Shown one piece after another: positions 7,643 through 17,500 of a DNA stretch of 29,572 nucleotides; the stretch's first letter is position 1, and each line of letters starts with the position of its first letter. The stretch covers positions 1-29,572 of the forward strand of contig CAYYNP010000099.1 of the NCBI GenBank assembly GCA_964472545.1. Direction: 5' to 3'. A program made the position numbers and the translations under genes. The DNA is from CAYYNP01 sp964472545 (lineage in GTDB: Bacteria; Planctomycetota; Planctomycetia; Pirellulales; Thermoguttaceae). The notes below the pieces were generated by a model, which was given only the letters and a program-made list of their open reading frames with translations, did no database searches and was not told the DNA's origin.

Positions 7643-9415
7643 ATGCAAGTGTTTCTATCGACGCTGACCGCCGTGGTCTTGAGCATCTCGACGGCCTACG
7701 CCGCAGAACCGCTTGTGATCGAAGCCGAGCAGATGCGTGGTGCGCCCGGCTGGCAGGTGGTCGACTCGGGCTTCCTGGGCGGCGTTCCCTGCTCAAACGG
7801 CCGCATGCTACGCTGCGGTGCGGGAGAAGCCGTCGGAAAGGCGGCCGTGCCGGACGCCGGCGAATATCGCGTGTGGGTCCGGGCACACGGAGAGCCAACC
7901 CGTAGCGTGAAGGTGCGCGTGGCCGGGCAAGTGCTCACCGCGACGGCGGGCACCAGCAGCGCGGCATGGTGGGAGGTCGGCACAGTGTCGCTTGCCCGCG
8001 GCGAGGCAGAGGTCGCCCTGGTCGAAGCCAAGAACGGGCCGTACGTCGATGTGGTGTTGCTGACGATCGACCCGAAGTATGCGCCGCAGACCGATTTCCA
8101 GTTAGTCGTTCCGGCCCATTTGCGGCGCCAATCTCCCCCGGCCGTGACGACGGAGGCCGCTCGGCCCACGGACGACAAAGTCAGACGGTTGCACACGATC
8201 GACGTTTCGGGCTTTGGTGCCTGGTGTGGATTGCGATTGGGCGATCTCGACGGTGACGATCGATTGGATATCGTACTGGCTCAGAACGTCGGGCAATCGA
8301 TAACTTGTCTTACTGCCGTCAACGTCGACGGCAAGCAGCTCTGGCAAATCGGCCAACCAGTGGCGGGCAACAACCGTACGTCGTTCGACCTGCCGCTGCA
8401 GATCTACGACACGGATCGCGACGGCAGGAGTGAAGTCGTCTGCGTGATGGACGACGCACTGAAGATCCTCAGCGGCAGCAGCGGGACCGTCGTGAAGCAA
8501 GCGAAACTGCCGTCGAACGACGCCCGCGATTGCGTCGTGATCGCGAACTTCTCCGGCCGCGATCATCCTCAGGATATCCTCGTCAAGAATCGATACGGAA
8601 AGGTCTGGGCACTCGACCACGCGCTGAAGGTCGTCTGGAGCCACGAGGGAACTACCGGTCATTTCCCCTGGCCACACGACTTCGACGGCGACGGGCGCGA
8701 TGAGTTGATGTGCGGCTTCACGTTGCTCGGCCACGACGGCACGCTGAAATGGAAGGTGGATTTGCCCGGCCACAGCGACGGAACGGCGGTCGGCGAGGTC
8801 GACGGCAACGTGGGGAACGGTGCGGAGATCGCCCTGGCGACGTGTGGCGGGAACACGTTCGCGCTGCTTTCGGCCGACGGCAAGACGCTTTGGCGCGATC
8901 CGTGCGGCCATTCGCAGCATATCGTGATCGGCGACTTCCGCCCGGAGATTCCCGGCCGCGAGTTGGCCGCGCTGGACCGCATGCCCAACCGTTCGGTCAG
9001 CGGCGTCGACGCGATGGTGCTCTACACGGCCGACGGCAAGAAACTCTGGCGCGAGAGGCGGACCGACCCGGGCACCGACCGCTGGTTGACGATCCTCACG
9101 GCCGTTTACGATTGGGACGATCAGCCACGCGACCTGATCCTGGCCTATCGCCGCGGCGGCTCGATTTACCCCACGCTCTACGACGGCCACGGCAAGCCGG
9201 TCGCCACGTTTCCTTTCCCGGAGCCCTCGCAGCAGCACTTCGCCCAGCATGCCGACGTCGAAGGCGACGCGCGGGAGGAGATTGTCCTTTGGAACGAGCG
9301 GTCGATCGTTGTCTACGGCAACGCCGCGCCGTGCCCGAAGGGAATGCAGCAGTCTCGCCGGCGTGTGCCGAACAAACGGTTGTATAATTTCACACACTAC
9401 ATTGGGACGCCTTGA
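7643..9415 (+). CDS. secreted FG-GAP/VCBS beta-propeller protein with N-terminal CBM-like domain
   Basis: 590-residue exported protein. MQVFLSTLTAVVLSISTAYA is a clear Sec signal peptide with cleavage before AEP. Residues about 22-150 form a beta-sandwich-like segment (IEAEQM..., GEYRVWVRAHGE) resembling carbohydrate-binding modules. The rest contains calcium-binding FG-GAP loops (GDLDGDDRLD, YDTDRDGRSE, DFDGDGRDE, HADVEGDAREE) of a seven- or eight-bladed propeller and ends in LYNFTHYIGTP. Such architecture occurs in rhamnogalacturonan-lyase-like (PL11-like) and uncharacterised planctomycetal proteins. I see no specific catalytic motif and do not claim lyase activity. The start at 7643 is supported by GAGGAG at 7632-7637 and the signal peptide. 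It is the first gene of a plus-strand run of carbohydrate-active proteins. Confidence 0.8.
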   Translation: MQVFLSTLTAVVLSISTAYAAEPLVIEAEQMRGAPGWQVVDSGFLGGVPCSNGRMLRCGAGEAVGKAAVPDAGEYRVWVRAHGEPTRSVKVRVAGQVLTATAGTSSAAWWEVGTVSLARGEAEVALVEAKNGPYVDVVLLTIDPKYAPQTDFQLVVPAHLRRQSPPAVTTEAARPTDDKVRRLHTIDVSGFGAWCGLRLGDLDGDDRLDIVLAQNVGQSITCLTAVNVDGKQLWQIGQPVAGNNRTSFDLPLQIYDTDRDGRSEVVCVMDDALKILSGSSGTVVKQAKLPSNDARDCVVIANFSGRDHPQDILVKNRYGKVWALDHALKVVWSHEGTTGHFPWPHDFDGDGRDELMCGFTLLGHDGTLKWKVDLPGHSDGTAVGEVDGNVGNGAEIALATCGGNTFALLSADGKTLWRDPCGHSQHIVIGDFRPEIPGRELAALDRMPNRSVSGVDAMVLYTADGKKLWRERRTDPGTDRWLTILTAVYDWDDQPRDLILAYRRGGSIYPTLYDGHGKPVATFPFPEPSQQHFAQHADVEGDAREEIVLWNERSIVVYGNAAPCPKGMQQSRRRVPNKRLYNFTHYIGTP

Positions 9416-9418
9416 ACT

Positions 9419-9444
9419 CCGAATCCCCAGCCCGAATCCCCAGC
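9419..9444. repeat. perfect tandem duplication of 13 bases
   Basis: CCGAATCCCCAGC occurs twice in direct succession (9419-9431 and 9432-9444) in the short intergenic space just after the FG-GAP stop codon. It looks like a replication-slippage duplication. No function is evident. Confidence 0.8.
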
Positions 9445-9499
9445 CCCTGATCTTCGGCCGCCCGCTGACCTGTCATCAACACTCACAATAGGAGTAGCT

Positions 9500-11599
9500 A
9501 TGAAACCTGCAAGCATCACTGTGGCACTGCTGCTTTGCGCCACGCCGTTACTGGCCGCCGAAGCCGACACGAACAAGACGCTCGTGGCGTGGGCGGCCCC
9601 CGCCAACCTGAGCCAACAGGGTGGCAGCGTGCTGACGATCCAGAGTGGCCCGCAGTTCGATGCGATCGTTTTCGGCGAGCGGGTTCCCGGACGCTGGATG
9701 GCCGGCAGCGATACGTTCAAGCGGACGCAGGGTGACCAGGCCGGCAACGCGGCCGAAACGGCCGACGCGAAGACGTTCGTGCAACTTGCAATCGTCTACG
9801 ACGGCGACGACGTGCGGATCTATCGCAACGGCCAGCCGTATGCCGCCTATCGCACCGAGAATATCGACTTCCTGGGCATTGAGAACCACATCGCCGTGTT
9901 CGGACTGCGGCATCTCGGAGCGGGCACCGGCACGCAGTTCGTCGGCGCGATCGACGACGCGAGGATCTACGCCCGGGCTTTGACGCAGGCCGAGATTGCT
10001 GCGCTGAAGCCGAACGAGAAGTCGGCCATCGAGCCGGCGGCCTGGTGGGACTTCGAGGGTGACAAGGTGATCGATCGCGCCGGACATTTCGCACACAGCG
10101 GGATGACGGAAGGGGCCAAGCTCGCCGACGGCCGGCTGGTGCTCGACGGCCGCGGCTATCTGGTGGCCGCGTGCAGCGAGGCCGACGCCAAGATGGCCAC
10201 GCGCCAGGGCAACCCACGCGCCCCGGGGCCGCCCTACGTACCCGAAACGCCCCAGTGGCCCGACGAACCGCCGGCCAACTGGCTCACGTTCCATCTGGCC
10301 CATCCCGGCCCGGGCAATGCGTATCCGGGCGACCCCAATCCGTGTTTCTTCTACAAGGGCCGCTATCACCTGCACTACATCTATCGCAACCATACGGGCT
10401 TCACGTTCGCCCACGTCTCCAGCGACGACATGGTCCATTGGAAGTGGCATCCGACCGTGCTCGCCCCGCCCACCACCGGCCACGGCATGTTTAGCGGCAC
10501 CGGCTTCTTCACCAAAGAGGGCAAGCCGGCGATCATCTACCACGGCCAGGGTTCCGGGCGGAACTGGATCCAGTATCCGTTGGACGATCAGTTCAACAGT
10601 TGGTCGGAGCCCGAGGCCGTGCTGCCCAAAACGGCCGACGGCAGCGTGCCGAACATGCGTCACTGGGACCCCGACTGCTGGCTCAACGGCGATACGTACT
10701 ACGCCCTGTCCGGTGGAGGCAACCCGCAGTTGATGAAGTCGCCGGATCTGAAGAACTGGACGTATTTGGGCGACGTGCTGCACGGCGACTTTCCGGAAGA
10801 CCTCGGCGTGCCCAAGGGCGAGGACATCTCTTGTGCCAACATGTTCAAGATCGGCGACAAGTGGATGCTGTTGTGCATCAGCCACGGCCTGGGCTGCCGC
10901 TACTACCTGGGCGATTTCAAGGACGAGAAGTATCTGCCGGATTTCCACGCCATGATGAGTTGGAACGGCAACCATTACTTCGCGCCGGAGTCGATGCTGA
11001 CCGAAGACGGGCGCCGGGTGATGTGGGCGTGGCTGTTGCGGATGCCGATCGCCCCGACTGGCGTGCAGGGATTGCCCCGCGAATTGGAGTTGCCCGAGGA
11101 CGGCGTGCTGCGGATCAAGCCGCTGCGGGAACTCCAGCAGTTGCGTTACGATCCCAAGCGCGTGACCGACGTCACAATCGATAGCGACACGACACTCGCG
11201 CTCAGCCCGGTCGACGGCGACGCACACGAGTTGCTGCTGAAGTTCAAGGCCCCCGTGCCGAAGGAGTTTGGCATCGACGTGCTCTGCGACGAAGACGGCG
11301 AGAACGGCATGCGAATCGCGGTGTTGGGCGAGAGCGGCAAGCTGCGGGTGGGGCACGTCCATGCCCCGTTTGTCTTGCAGGACGGCGAGGATCTCACCTT
11401 GCGCGTGTTTATCGATAAGAATCTCGTCGAGGTCTTCGCCAACGATCGCCAAGCGGCCGCTGCGGCGCTGGGCGATAGTCCTGCGGAGAACACGGGCGCC
11501 CGATTGTTCAGCGTGGGGGGGGATGTGACGGCCCAGAGCGTGACCGTCTGGAAGATGAAGTCGATTTACGAGGGGGATACGGTCTTTCGGGGAAAGTGA
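9500..11599 (+). CDS. secreted GH32-like glycosidase with N-terminal LamG-type domain
   Basis: 699 residues, with signal peptide MKPASITVALLLCATPLLAA. Residues about 22-170 are a concanavalin/LamG-like domain ending GAIDDARIYARALTQAEIAAL. Residues about 260-540 are a five-bladed GH32 propeller (beta-fructosidase family), and residues 560-695 the GH32 C-terminal beta-sandwich (LTLRVFIDKNLVEVFAND). The nucleophile Asp appears kept in YPGDPNP (D278; family WMNDPNG) and the transition-state Asp in HWDPD (D390; family RDP). In the third motif the family ECP Glu position, next to C445, is Ser (S444), with E441 and D442 just before. It could be an active subfamily with a shifted acid, or a non-fructan or lectin-like relative. 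AGGAG seven bases before ATG supports the start. It follows the FG-GAP gene by 84 bases. Confidence 0.82.
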   Translation: MKPASITVALLLCATPLLAAEADTNKTLVAWAAPANLSQQGGSVLTIQSGPQFDAIVFGERVPGRWMAGSDTFKRTQGDQAGNAAETADAKTFVQLAIVYDGDDVRIYRNGQPYAAYRTENIDFLGIENHIAVFGLRHLGAGTGTQFVGAIDDARIYARALTQAEIAALKPNEKSAIEPAAWWDFEGDKVIDRAGHFAHSGMTEGAKLADGRLVLDGRGYLVAACSEADAKMATRQGNPRAPGPPYVPETPQWPDEPPANWLTFHLAHPGPGNAYPGDPNPCFFYKGRYHLHYIYRNHTGFTFAHVSSDDMVHWKWHPTVLAPPTTGHGMFSGTGFFTKEGKPAIIYHGQGSGRNWIQYPLDDQFNSWSEPEAVLPKTADGSVPNMRHWDPDCWLNGDTYYALSGGGNPQLMKSPDLKNWTYLGDVLHGDFPEDLGVPKGEDISCANMFKIGDKWMLLCISHGLGCRYYLGDFKDEKYLPDFHAMMSWNGNHYFAPESMLTEDGRRVMWAWLLRMPIAPTGVQGLPRELELPEDGVLRIKPLRELQQLRYDPKRVTDVTIDSDTTLALSPVDGDAHELLLKFKAPVPKEFGIDVLCDEDGENGMRIAVLGESGKLRVGHVHAPFVLQDGEDLTLRVFIDKNLVEVFANDRQAAAAALGDSPAENTGARLFSVGGDVTAQSVTVWKMKSIYEGDTVFRGK

Positions 11600-11643
11600 T
11601 CGGGCCGCGGCCTTTGAAGGAGTTGCCTCCGGCACGGTTACAA

Positions 11644-11673
11644 CTGGTTCCCAAACTCCAGTTTGGGAACCAG
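11644..11673. repeat. REP-like palindrome, copy 1 (encodes the PKLQFG-type frame)
   Basis: CTGGTTCCCAAACT, central CC, then AGTTTGGGAACCAG: a perfect 14-bp-arm palindrome just after the GH32-like stop codon. In translation it reads VPKLQFG or FPNWSLG, a sequence well known from dispersed intergenic repeats in Planctomycetes and other phyla. It may act as a transcript-stabilising hairpin or attenuator between the two glycosidase genes. Confidence 0.85.
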
Positions 11674-11704
11674 ACGTTTGGAGATTGCCCGGCCAGACTC
11701 AGAA

Positions 11705-11732
11705 GGTCCCCAAACTGGAGTTTGGGAACCAG
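11705..11732. repeat. REP-like palindrome, copy 2 (opposite orientation)
   Basis: GGTCCCCAAACT, central GG, AGTTTGGGAACC, then AG. This is the same element as the copy 31 bases upstream but inverted (centre GG instead of CC), with one arm mismatch. The two form a BIME-like pair. No REP-associated tyrosine transposase (RAYT) lies in the window. Confidence 0.82.
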
Positions 11733-11775
11733 TAGGTAGGCCGTGGCACACGTCTTGTTTGGGCGAGGATACGTC

Positions 11776-14418
11776 ATGCATAAGCATCTCGGTTGGGCCA
11801 TCGTCGTTGGATGGTTGATGTCCGGCGGCCTGGCGATTGCGGGCGAGGACGCCAAGATCCCCTTCCCGGCGGCTTTGAAAGATGCCGACGTTGCGCTTTC
11901 GTCGATGGCCTCCGGACAACGCGAAAGCCTGATTCTCGGCAACGGGGATCTCTACGGCATCGTCTGGCAGCGCGACGGCGGCCTGGTGATGCGGGTCACC
12001 AAGAACGACATCTGGGACGCCCGGATCGACACGTCGGAGGATCCGCCGCTGCCGAAGGTCGACGTTGTCGCCAATTCGGTCTCCGGTGCCGTTCACGCGC
12101 CGCCGAGTTATCGCCGGCCGTATCCGCATCCGCGGTGCGCGGCCGCGCTGCGCATCGGTGCGGCCGGTCCGCCGGGCAGTGCGAGTTGGACCTGCATCCG
12201 CAGCGCGCCGAAGCACCAGTTCCTCTCGGCGGCCGAGCGTACCAACGCCACGATGCAGGTGGCCGGAGCCGCGGGGGCCTCGACCGGCTATCGGGCCGCG
12301 CTGGCCCGTGCGGTCGAGGCGTCGGCGTTGCGACTGAAAATCACCGGCTCGGCGAATGCGCTGTACTACGTCAACGTCTACGACGCGGCCGGCAAGAACA
12401 TCCTGGCCAGCGGGTGGAAGAAGTCGCCTGTTAGTGCAGAGAAGGTCGAATTGAAGTTCGCACCGCAGGCTATCGGCGCGCTGGAACTCTACACCCAGAC
12501 CTCGGACGGCAAGACGGCCGAGAATCGGTTCGACACTCTCGGTCTCGTCGGCAATGAAAAGGCAACGGTGATCGCGCTGCCGGCCGCCGCGTCGGTCGAC
12601 GCTGCGCTGGATTTGCGGCGTGCCGTGGCTACCGTCAATCGGCCCGAGCAATCGGCAACGACGATTCGTGTCCTGGCCGACCGCAACGTCGTACTGATCC
12701 ACACGCCCGAGCCGGTCGTCTTGGAGCCGATCGCCGCCGCCACGCTGCCCGACGCCCAGACGGGCGAGACTGACGGCGTGGCTTGGCTACGGTTGAAGAT
12801 GCCCGGCGACGTCGACTATGCTGGTATGCAATACGCCCTGGCCGTTGCCGGCCGGGGGGATCTCAAGGCGGTGGCCGTCGTCACGTCGTTCGACATTCCC
12901 ACCGGCGACGTTCGCCAAGAGGCCGTGGCGTTGGCCAGGCGGACGCTGGCCGAAGAAGAGGCCGCTCTGATCGCCGCGCATGAGCTATCTTGGCATGCCT
13001 TCTGGTCGCGCAGCGGGATCGAACTGGCCGACCGCGATATGCAGCGGTGGTGGTATCGATTGTTGTACTTCGCGCGAACCGTCTGCGGTCCCGGCGCCGC
13101 ACCGCCGGGCATTATGCCGCCGCTGGCCACCGACGCCACGCCTTGGCACGCCGATTACCACTTCAACTACAACTCCTGGCAGCCGTTCTACTCGGTGATC
13201 TCGGCCAACCATCCGGAGTTGGCCGACTGCTGGATCGGCTACGTCGACGATCTGCTGCCGCGGGCGAAGTGGCTGGCCCGGGAAGGGTTTGGCTGCGAAG
13301 GCGTCTTCTATTCGATCAGCCAGTTCCTGCACGAGCCCGATCCGGCGATCTGCAAGAGCAAGAACAAGCGGCAGATCCACATGAATCCTTGGGGAATGAC
13401 CATCGGCATGGTGGGCATGACTGCGCAGAACTTGTGGCACAAACATCTCTGCCAACCGGACCGCAAGTATCTCGAAGCGAAGATCTACCCCACGCTCCGC
13501 GAGGCGGCCCGGTTCTATGCCTCGTTTATGGAGCAATGCCGCAAGGACGACGACGGCAAAGTCCTGCTGGAGCCCTCGTACAGTCCCGAACACGGCCCCT
13601 GGGGCATCGCCAATTGCCCGTTCGATATCGCTTACGCGCAGTACACGTTCGAGGCTTTCATCAGGGCATCGGAAGAACTCGGCGAGGATCGCGAGTTGGC
13701 CGCGCGATGTCGGGCCATGAAGGCGCTGTTGGCCGATTACCCGACGGCGCCGGACGCCAACGGACGGCCGGTGGTGGTCGATTGGCAGGGCTGCAAGTAC
13801 AAGCAGATCGGCGTTCACAACGTCACGGTGCCGCCGTCGCCGGTATTCCCTGCCGAGCAGGTCACCTGGTTCTCGCCGGAGCCGGTCAAGGAGCTGTTTC
13901 GCCGCACGATCCGCGACACGCGGTTCAACGGCAACAACTCCCACGTGATGTTCAACATCGCCAAGGCGCGGCTGTCGATGCCCGAAGCGGTTACCGACAC
14001 CCGCACCTGGTTCAAGTCGCGGGAATTGCCCAACGGCCTGTTCGTTTGGAAAGGCCACGCCCACGGCACGTTCATGCCGGAGAGCATCGGCGTGGTGGCC
14101 GTCGTTACCGAGTTTTTGATGCAGAGCGCCGGCGACGTGATTCGCGTGTTTCCCTGTTGGCCGGTGGAGCAAGACGCCCGCTTCGTCCGCTTGCGGGCAC
14201 AGGGCGGCTTTTTGGTCTCGGCCGAGCGGGTCGACGGCAAGGTGCGGCAGGTGACGATCGAATCGACCGTGGGCGGGAAGCTGCGGCTGTTGAGCCCGTG
14301 GGCGAAGCCGGTGTTGTGCGGCGAGGGCGGTGACACGACACGGCTCGAGCCCGACGGCCGCGGGATCCTTGAATTCGACACGCGTGCTGGGCAATCTTTG
14401 GTGCTGCAAGGGACCTGA
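11776..14418 (+). CDS. secreted GH95-like (alpha/alpha)6 glycoside hydrolase
   Basis: 880-residue exported protein. The signal peptide MHKHLGWAIVVGWLMSGGLAIAG starts at an ATG with GAGG seven bases upstream. The N-terminal beta-rich domain (SLILGNGDLYGIVWQRDGGLVMRVTKNDIWD) is typical of GH95/GH65-clan enzymes. A linker with helices precedes the (alpha/alpha)6 barrel: WHADYHFNYNSWQPFY (N464 and N466 resemble the paired Asn of GH95 alpha-1,2-fucosidase), LLEPSYSPEH (E599, E605 as acid candidates), and EFLMQSAGDVIRVFPCWP with LRAQGGFLV near the C-terminus, a GH95 hallmark. GH95 contains alpha-fucosidases and alpha-galactosidases. The sequence does not decide the substrate, and the second carboxylate position is uncertain. 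It follows the REP pair, so it may be transcribed less strongly than the gene before. Confidence 0.82.
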   Translation: MHKHLGWAIVVGWLMSGGLAIAGEDAKIPFPAALKDADVALSSMASGQRESLILGNGDLYGIVWQRDGGLVMRVTKNDIWDARIDTSEDPPLPKVDVVANSVSGAVHAPPSYRRPYPHPRCAAALRIGAAGPPGSASWTCIRSAPKHQFLSAAERTNATMQVAGAAGASTGYRAALARAVEASALRLKITGSANALYYVNVYDAAGKNILASGWKKSPVSAEKVELKFAPQAIGALELYTQTSDGKTAENRFDTLGLVGNEKATVIALPAAASVDAALDLRRAVATVNRPEQSATTIRVLADRNVVLIHTPEPVVLEPIAAATLPDAQTGETDGVAWLRLKMPGDVDYAGMQYALAVAGRGDLKAVAVVTSFDIPTGDVRQEAVALARRTLAEEEAALIAAHELSWHAFWSRSGIELADRDMQRWWYRLLYFARTVCGPGAAPPGIMPPLATDATPWHADYHFNYNSWQPFYSVISANHPELADCWIGYVDDLLPRAKWLAREGFGCEGVFYSISQFLHEPDPAICKSKNKRQIHMNPWGMTIGMVGMTAQNLWHKHLCQPDRKYLEAKIYPTLREAARFYASFMEQCRKDDDGKVLLEPSYSPEHGPWGIANCPFDIAYAQYTFEAFIRASEELGEDRELAARCRAMKALLADYPTAPDANGRPVVVDWQGCKYKQIGVHNVTVPPSPVFPAEQVTWFSPEPVKELFRRTIRDTRFNGNNSHVMFNIAKARLSMPEAVTDTRTWFKSRELPNGLFVWKGHAHGTFMPESIGVVAVVTEFLMQSAGDVIRVFPCWPVEQDARFVRLRAQGGFLVSAERVDGKVRQVTIESTVGGKLRLLSPWAKPVLCGEGGDTTRLEPDGRGILEFDTRAGQSLVLQGT

Positions 14419-14475
14419 TGCCTTAGGCCGCTTGATCTCAGCGGTTTGCCCCAGCCACCCGTCGCTCGATTCGTG

Positions 14476-14504
14476 TTGTGACGCCCGCAGCGTGATCGTA
14501 TACT
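14476..14504 (+). promoter_or_regulatory. sigma70-like promoter before the HzsA-like fusion gene
   Basis: TTGTGA (14476-14481), a 17-base spacer, and TATACT (14499-14504), matching 4/6 and 5/6 to consensus. It lies in the 136-base gap after the GH95-like gene, about 50 bases before the next ATG. This gene may thus have its own promoter besides read-through. Confidence 0.5.
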
Positions 14505-14554
14505 GCGCCTTGCAGCGTTTCGTTACCGTGCCGCATGAACGCGGGAGACTTGTG

Positions 14555-17500
14555 ATGCGCAGAGCAGGGAAGTTCGTCTGTACGATTTGCTTGAGCTTCG
14601 TGGCCGCGGCGTGGGCGAGCCGTTTGCCGGCCGATGATCTGAAGATCGGCTTGCTTGTGCCGCAGGTGCCGGGCACGACGATGAGCGATCGAACGAAGGC
14701 CGCGCTCGACGTGGCCCGCCGGGCAGGCACGGCGATGGTTCTTTACGCGGCCGACTCCGGCGAGTTCGTCACTGCCGACGGCGCCGCCGCGGACCTCGGC
14801 CAGTTCGACGTGCTCTGGTACCACCACGGCGAGAGTGTCGGACAGACCAGGCTCCTCGGCCACAAGCAATCTGTCGCGGCGATACGAGGCGCCGTTTCCG
14901 GCGGCCGCGGGCTGTATCTCTCCGGGGCGGCGCTGGCGATGGTCAACGCGCTGGGAATCGAGCGGGCTAACCCCCGCATCGGCAATCCGGGCGTCGACCA
15001 AAACACGGCCTCCCTGACGCCGGCCCAACCGAAGCACCCGGTCTTTCGCGGACTGCAAGCCGCCGGCAATCGGATCCCGCTCAACGACGGCGGCTACCCG
15101 GCATTCGCCGATTTTCACGGTTCCGGCGGCCCGGCCGGCGGCATGCTGCTGGCCCATGCTGCGCCGAACAGCCGCGAAAACCCGCTGGTCGAATACGCGT
15201 TGGGCAAAGGCCGCGTGATCGCCATCGGATGGCGACTGCCACACTACGCCAACGCGGCCAACGTGCATCGCGAGAACCTCCAGCGGCTGACCACGAACAT
15301 CTTGACGTATCTGGCCGACGAGCGTCAATGGCAAGCCGTCGTCGTGCGGCCGGCGAGCCAGTTGCCGGCGACGGTCTACGCGCCGGGCGTTCCAGAGAGG
15401 TCCTTCACGTCACTCAAGCTGGCCATTGAGGACCTGACGGCCACGTATCCGGATCGCTACGCTCGGGGACGCCAGTTTCTCGCCAGGCTCGACCAACTCC
15501 AGCAGCAACACGACCGGTTGCTCGACAACTCGGCGTCACGCCAAGACGAAAGCGAGACAGCCGCGGCGCTCGACGCGCTGGCCGAACGTTTCGAGCGACT
15601 GAAGGCCGAGGCCCTGTTGGCCAACCCGCTGTTGGACTTCGAGCAGCTGATGCTGATCGATCGCCACGCGGGCAACCGCGTGCTGCCGACGAACTATCAG
15701 AGCAATTCGAGCCTCCCACGCACGGGGCACGACAACCGCATCGCCGTGCTCTCGCCGGTAACTCCCGACGGCGAACTGACCACGCTCTATCAGCCCGAGG
15801 GCGGCCGCTTCGTGGGCGACGTCGACCTGGATTTCGGCGCCGACAAGCTGCTCTTCTCCACCGCCGGGACGAACGGGCGTTGGCAGATTCACGAGGTCGA
15901 CGCCGACGGCTCGAACCGGCGCGAGATGACGCTGATCGAGCAGCCCGACGTCGACAATTACGACGCCTGCTATCTGCCCGACGGGCGGATCATCTTCACG
16001 TCGACGGCCCCGTTCGTCGGCGTGCCCTGCGTTCGCGGCGGTTCGCACGTGACGAATCTCTACATCCGGGAACTCGACGGCTCGATCCGCCAACTCACCG
16101 TCGATCAGGAACACAACTGGTGTCCGACCGTGTTGAACAACGGCCGGGTGCTCTATCTTCGCTGGGAATATACCGACGTGCCGCACGCCTTCTATCGGAT
16201 TCTGTTTCACATGAATCCCGACGGCACCGAGCAGATGGAGTATTATGGGAGCAATTCCTATTGGCCCAACGCGATGTTCTACGCCCGGCCGATTCCCGAT
16301 CATCCGACGAAGGTCGTGGCAGTCGTAGGCGGGCATCACGCACCGGGCCGCTCGGGCGAGCTGGTCATCTTCGATCCGGCTCGGGGCCGCCACGAGGCCG
16401 AGGGGGCGATCCAACGAATTCCCGGCCGCGGAAAAGAGGTCGAGGCCGTGTTGGTCGACGGGCTGGCGGCTGGAAGCTGGCCGAAGTTTCTGCACCCCTA
16501 TCCGCTGAGCGAAAAGTACTTCCTGGCAAGTTGCCGGCTGAACAATCACGGTCTTTGGGGTATTTACCTCGTGGACGCGTTCGACAACTTTCTCTTACTG
16601 CACGAAGCGCCCGGCCGCGCGATGATGGAACCGATTCCGCTACGGGCGACGCCCAAACCGCCCGCCGTTCCGGACAAAGTTAATCCGGCCCGCCGCGACG
16701 CGGTCGTCGCGATGGCCGACGTCTACTCCGGCCCCGGGCTGGCGGGCGTGCCGCGGGGCACGATCAAACGGATGCGGCTGTTCAGCTACCACTTCTCTTA
16801 CCACGGCATGGGCGGCCAGACGGATCGCGTGGGGCTCGACGGGCCGTGGGACGTGAAGCAGATCATCGGCACCGTGCCGGTCGAGCCGGACGGTTCGGCC
16901 CATTTTCGCGTGCCGGCCTACACGCCCATCTCCGTGCAGCCGCTCGACGGCGAAGGCAAGGCCGTGCAGTTGATGCGAAGTTGGTTTACGGCCATGCCCG
17001 GCGAGGTGCTCTCGTGCGTGGGGTGTCACGACAAACAGAATACGGCGCCGCCGGTCCGATTGTCGGAGGCGATGATTCGGCCGCCGTCGCGGATCACGCC
17101 TTGGTACGGACCGGCGCGAGGTTTCGGCTTCCAGCGCGAGGTCCAGCCGGTGCTCGACAAATACTGCGTCGGCTGCCACGACGGCAAGACGTCGCTGGCC
17201 GGTGAAGCGCTCGTCGATCTGACCGACCGGCCGCACGTCAACATGCGGGCCGGGTCGGCCGGATACAACAACGCCGCCCATTTCAGCCCCTCCTATTTCG
17301 AGCTGCGCAAGTTCGTCCGCTCGCCGACGATCGAAAGCGACCTGCAGATGCTGCCGCCGTGGGAGTTCCACGCCGATTCGACGAAGCTGGTGCAGATGTT
17401 GCGCAAGGGGCACCACGGCGTTAAGCTCGACGCCGAGGCACACGACCGGCTGATCACCTGGATCGATCTGCACACGCCGGCCCATGGAAACTGGACCGAC

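Noticed and set aside
9548..11635. 695-codon minus-strand frame opposite the GH32-like gene
   Set aside because: The sense frame has a signal peptide and GH32 motifs. The antisense frame has none and reflects codon bias in GC-rich DNA.
12985..14730. 581-codon minus-strand frame opposite the GH95-like gene
   Set aside because: Shadow of a conserved gene. It also crosses an intergenic promoter region.
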